A stretch of 9,366 bases of DNA, taken from an uncultured Lactobacillus sp. Lineage in GTDB: Bacteria > Bacillota > Bacilli > Lactobacillales > Lactobacillaceae. The stretch's first letter is position 1; every line of letters begins with the position of its first letter. The stretch lies in NCBI GenBank assembly GCA_945281075.1, contig CALYQE010000075.1:1-9366 (forward strand). Reading direction: 5' to 3'. Both the position numbers and the translations under genes were made by a program. Under the pieces are notes generated by a model. It ran no database searches. It was not told the origin of the DNA and saw only the letters and a program-made list of their open reading frames with translations. Positions 5,108 through 9,366 of this stretch are shown in pieces.

Positions 5108-7144
5108 TTGACCAACTGGAATAAAGAGATCTTATTAAAGATCATTAAAGAAGGGTTGGTTTCGCAAAAAGATCTTCGAAAAGAATTTTCCTTAACTGAT
5201 CGACAAATCAGTTATGCAATCAGCAATATTAATATCAATCTTAAAGCTCAAAACTTGCCATTAATTATATTAAAAAACAAAACATATTCTGCAAAAAGAG
5301 AACTATCGAGTCAGATTATCACTAATGTCGAAGGGACTACAAAGCAATTTTTTCCACCAGAAGAAAGGTGGATTCTTATGGTGATAATGATATTGAGTAG
5401 AACTGAACCAATTTATTTAAATGATATCATAGCAACTTTGAATATTAGTAAAAACACTGCTCTTGCTGATCTAAAAAAACTAAAAATAACTCTAATAAAA
5501 GTAAATTTAAAAATTAATTTTTCTAGAAGAAATGGCTACACGATTGTTGGAAGCGAGTGGGAAAAACGTATGGTACTTTACCAAAGTTTTAAAAAGCTAT
5601 ATGCCGAATTCAATTTCGAAGATTGTGTTTTCTGGAGCACCAACTCTGAAAATAACTATGCTGAGGTAAAACGTGATTTAGTGAATATCGAGTCAAAACT
5701 ATGTCGAAAGTTTACGGATGATGCATTCTTCGTTTTAGCTCGATTTTTGTCAACAGTTTTACATCGAATAACGCAGGGCAAATTGCTAAATAATACGAAC
5801 CTAGCCTCAGATGAAGAGATTAAGCAAACTGAGGAATATACAGCACTAAAAAAAACAATTTTTTCTAATTTGGTTCCTCAAGAAAAAAGTTTTGTCGCCT
5901 TATTCATTTTAGGTGCGAACATTAAACGGCAAAAAGCAATAACTGTTTCTATGCAAACTCAATTAACTAATGCTCTTTGGGAATTTTTAAATGAATTTGA
6001 ACTAAGATCTTTTATCGTTTTGCCTGATAAAAAGAATTTACTCAAAAAATTAATGGATCATTTTAGGCCAGCATATTTTCGAATTAAATATAAATTACCA
6101 GAAATTAATCCAATGTTTGCTGAAATTATTGACAAATATCGCAGTCTTTATGAGTTTGTCCTGCAGTCAATTGGTCCGCTAAACAAGTTTTTTGGCACAA
6201 CTATATCAGCTGATGAGGTAGCTTTTGTCACGATTTTTATTGGTGGTCACCTTGTTCAAAATAAAACTGATGAATTTAAACGGAAAATTGGTCGAGCTAT
6301 TCCAGTTTGTCCTAATGGCGTTTCTGCATCAAAATTGCTTGAAAGCAATTTGCGAGCTGCTTTTCCAGAACTATCTTTTTATCCAGCTTGTTCAGTTCGC
6401 GAATACCAGCATTTTATTTTGCCATATGATTTGGTTTTTTCAACAGTTCCCTTAAAGTCCACCCGCACAGTTTTTGTTGTTAATGAAATTTTAAATGAGC
6501 ATAGTATTGCCCAATTACGAAATGATGTTTTTAAAAAATTATTCAACCTAAATTTTGCAAATGTTGACATTCAGGAGATTATTTCAACTGTAGGACGATT
6601 TGCTGAGATTAAAGACAAAAGGGGACTAGAAAATGGTATTACTCAACTTTTAATTCCCAAAAATAATTTGTCCGAATCGGGAATACATTCAAATAATAAT
6701 ACAAATGTGTACAAAAAGCTGATCTTTGTTAAGCATCATATGCCTTGGAATAGGATTTTGGAAAAAGTAGTAATGCTTGCGATTCAAGATCAGGTTGTGA
6801 GAAATGATTTTTGGTTTGAATTGAAAAAAGAATACGTTAAGCAGCCTGAGTACATTTTGTTGAATAGAAAAATAGCCTTGCTACACCTAAATCCGGACTT
6901 ATTCAAACAGAAACTGGGACTGATTTTTTTAATTTCTAAGAATGGCTTGGAGTATGCAGGATATAAAATTCACTTCGTAGCCTTGCTAACAACGCCAAAT
7001 AAAACAGATCAATTGCAACTATTATATGAGTTGAAGCACATAGCCGAGGATGAACCCTTTATTAAAGAATTGATCCAAGTTTCAAGCAGTGAAGAAGCAA
7101 TTGAAAAAATAAAAAATTATACCACTAAGAAAGAAGAGGATTAG
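5108..7144 (+). CDS. LicR/MtlR-type PRD transcriptional activator with IIB- and IIA-like domains
   Basis: This PTS-controlled DNA-binding regulator of 678 aa matches the roughly 640-690 aa of the LicR/MtlR group. Domains in order: N-terminal helix-turn-helix (about 5-40), a second HTH/Mga-like segment (about 85-125, SKNTALADLKKLK), PRD1 (about 185-285), PRD2 (about 295-390, DHFRPAYFRIKY with His318), a galactitol-type IIB-like domain (about 395-480, Cys401 in PVCPNGVSAS) and a mannitol/fructose-type IIA-like domain (about 535-672, His593 in ALLHLNPD). The N terminus is a DNA-binding HTH rather than the RNA-binding CAT domain, so it is an activator and not an antiterminator. The TTG start has GAGGGGGTG at 7 nt; the next Met (92) would remove the first HTH. 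It is expected to activate the PTS genes beginning 2 nt downstream, under control of HPr and its own IIA/IIB. PRD1 seems to lack the usual histidines (see findings). Confidence 0.93.
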   Translation: MTNWNKEILLKIIKEGLVSQKDLRKEFSLTDRQISYAISNININLKAQNLPLIILKNKTYSAKRELSSQIITNVEGTTKQFFPPEERWILMVIMILSRTEPIYLNDIIATLNISKNTALADLKKLKITLIKVNLKINFSRRNGYTIVGSEWEKRMVLYQSFKKLYAEFNFEDCVFWSTNSENNYAEVKRDLVNIESKLCRKFTDDAFFVLARFLSTVLHRITQGKLLNNTNLASDEEIKQTEEYTALKKTIFSNLVPQEKSFVALFILGANIKRQKAITVSMQTQLTNALWEFLNEFELRSFIVLPDKKNLLKKLMDHFRPAYFRIKYKLPEINPMFAEIIDKYRSLYEFVLQSIGPLNKFFGTTISADEVAFVTIFIGGHLVQNKTDEFKRKIGRAIPVCPNGVSASKLLESNLRAAFPELSFYPACSVREYQHFILPYDLVFSTVPLKSTRTVFVVNEILNEHSIAQLRNDVFKKLFNLNFANVDIQEIISTVGRFAEIKDKRGLENGITQLLIPKNNLSESGIHSNNNTNVYKKLIFVKHHMPWNRILEKVVMLAIQDQVVRNDFWFELKKEYVKQPEYILLNRKIALLHLNPDLFKQKLGLIFLISKNGLEYAGYKIHFVALLTTPNKTDQLQLLYELKHIAEDEPFIKELIQVSSSEEAIEKIKNYTTKKEED

Positions 7145-7146
7145 TT

Positions 7147-7644
7147 TTGCCATTAGCAGATTATGTTAAAAAAGATACGATTTATTTGAAATGTCAAGCG
7201 CGAAATAGAGGTGAACTCTTTTCTCAAGTGACAGAGGATCTTTTGAGCAAGAAATACGTAAAAAAAGGATTTTTAGATTTCATTAACAATCGGGAGGATA
7301 AGTATCCAACAGGGTTGCAGCTTAAAGATTATACGGTAGCAATTCCACATGGTGATCCGAAGTACATCAACAAACCATTCATTGCGGTGATTACTTTGTT
7401 AAAGCCAATCTTAATGAGGCAAATGGACGATGTGACAAAAACTTTATATGTTGACACGCTTTTTATACTAGGCTTGAGTAACGGAACGGATCACCTGAGT
7501 ATTCTGCAAGAAATTATGAAGCTATTGCAAAAAGGCTCATTTGTTAAAAAAATTAGGGCTTGCAATAGTAAAGACGAAGTTGAATTTATAATAAAAAACG
7601 CTGAAAAAGCATTAAAAGGAGAGATATATGAGCAAGAAAATTAA
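7147..7644 (+). CDS. PTS galactitol/fructose-type EIIA component
   Basis: This 165-aa cytoplasmic phosphocarrier belongs to the PTS_EIIA_2 family. The active-site histidine is His68 in VAIPHGD, the family's standard context. The middle and C-terminal parts (DTLFILGLSNGTDHLSILQE, about 103-122) also fit the fold. It passes phosphate from HPr to the Cys of the IIB encoded next. The start is TTG with GAGGA (7136-7140) at 6 nt, inside the regulator's last codons. Later in-frame Met codons lie beyond His68, so the TTG is required. It lies 2 nt after the regulator stop and overlaps IIB by 17 nt, showing a tight operon. Confidence 0.93.
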   Translation: MPLADYVKKDTIYLKCQARNRGELFSQVTEDLLSKKYVKKGFLDFINNREDKYPTGLQLKDYTVAIPHGDPKYINKPFIAVITLLKPILMRQMDDVTKTLYVDTLFILGLSNGTDHLSILQEIMKLLQKGSFVKKIRACNSKDEVEFIIKNAEKALKGEIYEQEN

Positions 7645-7927
7645 TATTTTGGTGGCTTGTGGAAGTGGAGTCGCAACTTCAACTATAGCTGCGGCAGAAA
7701 TAAAGGATGTATGTGCTGAATATGGTATTAAAAACTATACAATTTCTAAGTGCAGTATGACTGAAATGCCAAGTCAAAGCGATAATTTTGATATTGTTTT
7801 TACCACTAATAACTACCGTGGGAAAATTTCAAAACCTCTGATCAGTGTGACTGGTTTTATTACCGGTATAAACACAAAAGAACTAAAGAAAAGAGTGGGA
7901 CAAAAATTGTTATCACTTCAAGAATAG
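7628..7927 (+). CDS. PTS galactitol-family EIIB component
   Basis: This 99-aa GatB-like protein of typical length starts INILVACGSGVATSTIAA. Cys11 in the P-loop CGSGVATST is the phosphocysteine that donates phosphate to the substrate in the IIC channel. It follows AGGAG (about 7617-7621) at 6 nt, and the start lies inside the IIA gene. The substrate cannot be read from this domain. The Gat family includes transporters for galactitol and for pentitols such as arabitol and xylitol. Confidence 0.94.
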   Translation: MSKKINILVACGSGVATSTIAAAEIKDVCAEYGIKNYTISKCSMTEMPSQSDNFDIVFTTNNYRGKISKPLISVTGFITGINTKELKKRVGQKLLSLQE

Positions 7928-7939
7928 AGGGGCAAGAAT

Positions 7940-9190
7940 ATGGAAATATTAGGACAAATTTTTAAAACCATCATTAACATTGGTGCAACAGCACTTTTAC
8001 CAATTATCATTTTCATTCTGGGATTGATCTTCAGAATGAAAATTGGCGATGCAATTAAGTCGGGACTGACTGTCGGTATCGGTTTTATGGGTCTAACTTT
8101 GGTCGTCAATTTATTAACTTCATCTTTAAAACCAGCAGTGGAATATTATTCTAAATTAGGCACGGGGTACACCATTACTGATATAGGCTGGCCAGCTGTA
8201 GGAGCCGCCTCATGGGTTGCTCCGTTTGCTGGTTTAGCTATTCTACTTGGAATTATCATTAATATTATTTTAGTTCGAATTGGCTGGACCAAAACAATGA
8301 ACGTTGATATTTGGAATTATATGCATTTTTTAATTCCCGGTTCGCTAGCGTATGTTTTATTTAATAATTTTTGGATAGGTCTTTCTGTTACAGTTGGAAT
8401 GTCCATTGCTTCGCTTTTTATTGGAGATAAACTGGCAAATAAATGGCAGGAATATTTTGGTCTTGAAGGGACCACTTGTACGACAATTATTTACACTGCT
8501 TGGGTAATGCCATTTGCTTGGATGATTAACAAATTAATTGACTTTATTCCAGGCTTAAATAAGGTGGACTTGAACTTAGATAAAGTGAATAAAAAGCTAG
8601 GCGTTTTTGGTGATTCATCAGTAATTGGAACAATTGTTGGTCTACTTTTAGCGTTATTAACTAAGCAAAATCTTGCCAATACAGTAACAATGGGTATTGG
8701 AATAGCCAGCGTAATGGTTTTAATGCCAAAAATGGTAGGGGTTTTAATGGAAGGAATTTCTCCCGTTGGCAAAGCTGCTCGAACTACGATGTCCAATCAA
8801 ATGGGCAAAAAGACTAACTTAAATATTGGAATGGATATAGCTTTGGGACTAGGTGATCCTACGACGGAAACAGCTACTGTTATTACTATTCCGCTGGTGA
8901 TTATTTGCGCTTTACTTTTGCCAAATATCAAGTTGTTTCCTGTTGGTCTTTTAATGTCAATTATTTATATTTCAGTTGCCGGAACATTAATGACAAAAGG
9001 AAATTTATTTAGAACGATTATTATTGGTGTGATTTTCTGCAGTGTGACGTTGTATCTTGAGGCATATGTTGCCCCAGGTGCAACCAAGATGATTCAGACA
9101 GGTGGAGTTCATGTCGGTGGACTTTCTTCAGATTTAACTCTTTCAGAGCCGTGGAATGCGTTTATTTATTGGTTAAGTACGATTATTTAG
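7940..9190 (+). CDS. PTS galactitol-family EIIC permease
   Basis: This 416-aa polytopic membrane protein of the GatC family translocates a polyol or pentose-related substrate while it is phosphorylated by the IIB. It opens with a hydrophobic helix (IINIGATALLPIIIFILGLIF, about 11-31) followed by the GDAIKSGLTVGIGFMGL segment. It then has many further hydrophobic stretches, the conserved GMDIALGLGDPTTETA (about 298-313), and a C-terminal ending rich in Gly (GGVHVGGLSSD). The ribosome binding site AGAGGGG (7926-7932) overlaps the IIB stop, and the gene starts 12 nt after IIB. Length is slightly below the 420-450 aa usual for the family, with no sign of truncation. Confidence 0.94.
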   Translation: MEILGQIFKTIINIGATALLPIIIFILGLIFRMKIGDAIKSGLTVGIGFMGLTLVVNLLTSSLKPAVEYYSKLGTGYTITDIGWPAVGAASWVAPFAGLAILLGIIINIILVRIGWTKTMNVDIWNYMHFLIPGSLAYVLFNNFWIGLSVTVGMSIASLFIGDKLANKWQEYFGLEGTTCTTIIYTAWVMPFAWMINKLIDFIPGLNKVDLNLDKVNKKLGVFGDSSVIGTIVGLLLALLTKQNLANTVTMGIGIASVMVLMPKMVGVLMEGISPVGKAARTTMSNQMGKKTNLNIGMDIALGLGDPTTETATVITIPLVIICALLLPNIKLFPVGLLMSIIYISVAGTLMTKGNLFRTIIIGVIFCSVTLYLEAYVAPGATKMIQTGGVHVGGLSSDLTLSEPWNAFIYWLSTII

Positions 9191-9212
9191 ATAAAATTGG
9201 GAGGCCTTTTTA

Positions 9213-9366
9213 ATGCGAGAAATTTTACCATCAATTTTTGGAGCAGATATATTACATCTGCAGGATGAAATCGATATTTTAGAAAAAGAAAAGGTAGGCA
9301 CGCTTCATGTAGATATGATGGATGGCAACTATGTTTCAAATATTGCCTTTGGACCTAATCAAATAA
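9213..9366 (+). CDS. rpe: Ribulose-phosphate 3-epimerase family enzyme (5' part, cut by window end)
   Basis: Only the first 51 codons are present; the frame is open to the window edge. The start ILPSIFGAD and the block HVDMMDGNYVSNIAFGP (32-48) are typical of the Rpe/AlsE TIM-barrel family. Ser7, His32 and Asp34 occupy the substrate and metal-binding positions. The DGHF of most Rpe proteins is DGNY here (Asn39), as in some paralogues. The ATG follows GGGAGG (9199-9204) at 8 nt, 22 nt after the IIC stop, so it is part of the locus 2 operon. It probably interconverts ribulose-5-P and xylulose-5-P. An allulose-6-P-type epimerase cannot be excluded from this fragment. Confidence 0.88.
   Translation, partial: MREILPSIFGADILHLQDEIDILEKEKVGTLHVDMMDGNYVSNIAFGPNQI

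Noticed and set aside
5108..5400. Reading the PRD regulator as a BglG/LicT-type RNA antiterminator.
   Set aside because: The N terminus is a helix-turn-helix rather than a CAT RNA-binding domain, and the terminator at 4938-4975 lies upstream of the inferred promoter, so it cannot be an antitermination target of this transcript.
8491..8796. Antisense open frame of about 100 codons within the galactitol IIC gene.
   Set aside because: It is a shadow of a well-supported membrane protein gene, with no ribosome binding site or recognisable product. The same holds for the other short overlapping frames at 130-351, 1177-1365, 4162-4362, 6225-6455, 6379-6570 and 7918-8109.

Overview
The window is AT-rich, has strong AGGAGG-type ribosome binding sites, several TTG starts and short gene spacings. 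It carries two complete phosphotransferase (PTS) sugar-uptake loci side by side. Together with a CcpA-type cre element and PRD-domain regulation, this points to a low-GC Firmicute. A member of the Lactobacillales (Lactobacillus/Enterococcus/Listeria-like) is most likely, but the species cannot be read from the sequence.

Locus 1 (about 126-4632): a LacI-family repressor on the minus strand is divergent from a four-gene plus-strand operon. The operon encodes a small transaldolase-family enzyme, a mannose/sorbose-family membrane permease in which IIC and IID are fused into one 557-aa protein, then IIA and IIB, which overlap by 32 nt. The 197-bp divergent promoter region holds three separate palindromes: a cre/LacI-like site at the repressor promoter, a perfect 7+7 inverted repeat, and a LacI-type operator just downstream of a possible -10 box.

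The 475-bp gap (4633-5107) has no convincing gene. It holds a weak hairpin, a perfect 13-bp AT-rich hairpin and a textbook rho-independent terminator. These are followed by a promoter whose TATAAT is overlapped by a near-consensus cre site.

Locus 2 (5108 to window end): a LicR/MtlR-type PRD activator with built-in IIB- and IIA-like domains, followed at 2 nt by galactitol-family IIA, IIB and IIC genes and then the start of a ribulose-phosphate 3-epimerase gene cut by the window edge. The order regulator-IIA-IIB-IIC-pentose enzyme resembles pentitol (arabitol/xylitol-type) PTS loci of Gram-positive bacteria, so a polyol or pentose-related substrate is the best guess for locus 2.

As a whole the segment looks like an accessory carbohydrate-uptake island. 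Both loci import and phosphorylate a substrate at the membrane and carry a pentose-phosphate-pathway enzyme (transaldolase type in locus 1, epimerase in locus 2). No mobile element, RNA gene or CRISPR was found. No wholly new system is evident; the most distinctive parts are the fused IICD, the transaldolase paired with a mannose-family PTS, and the layered palindromes.
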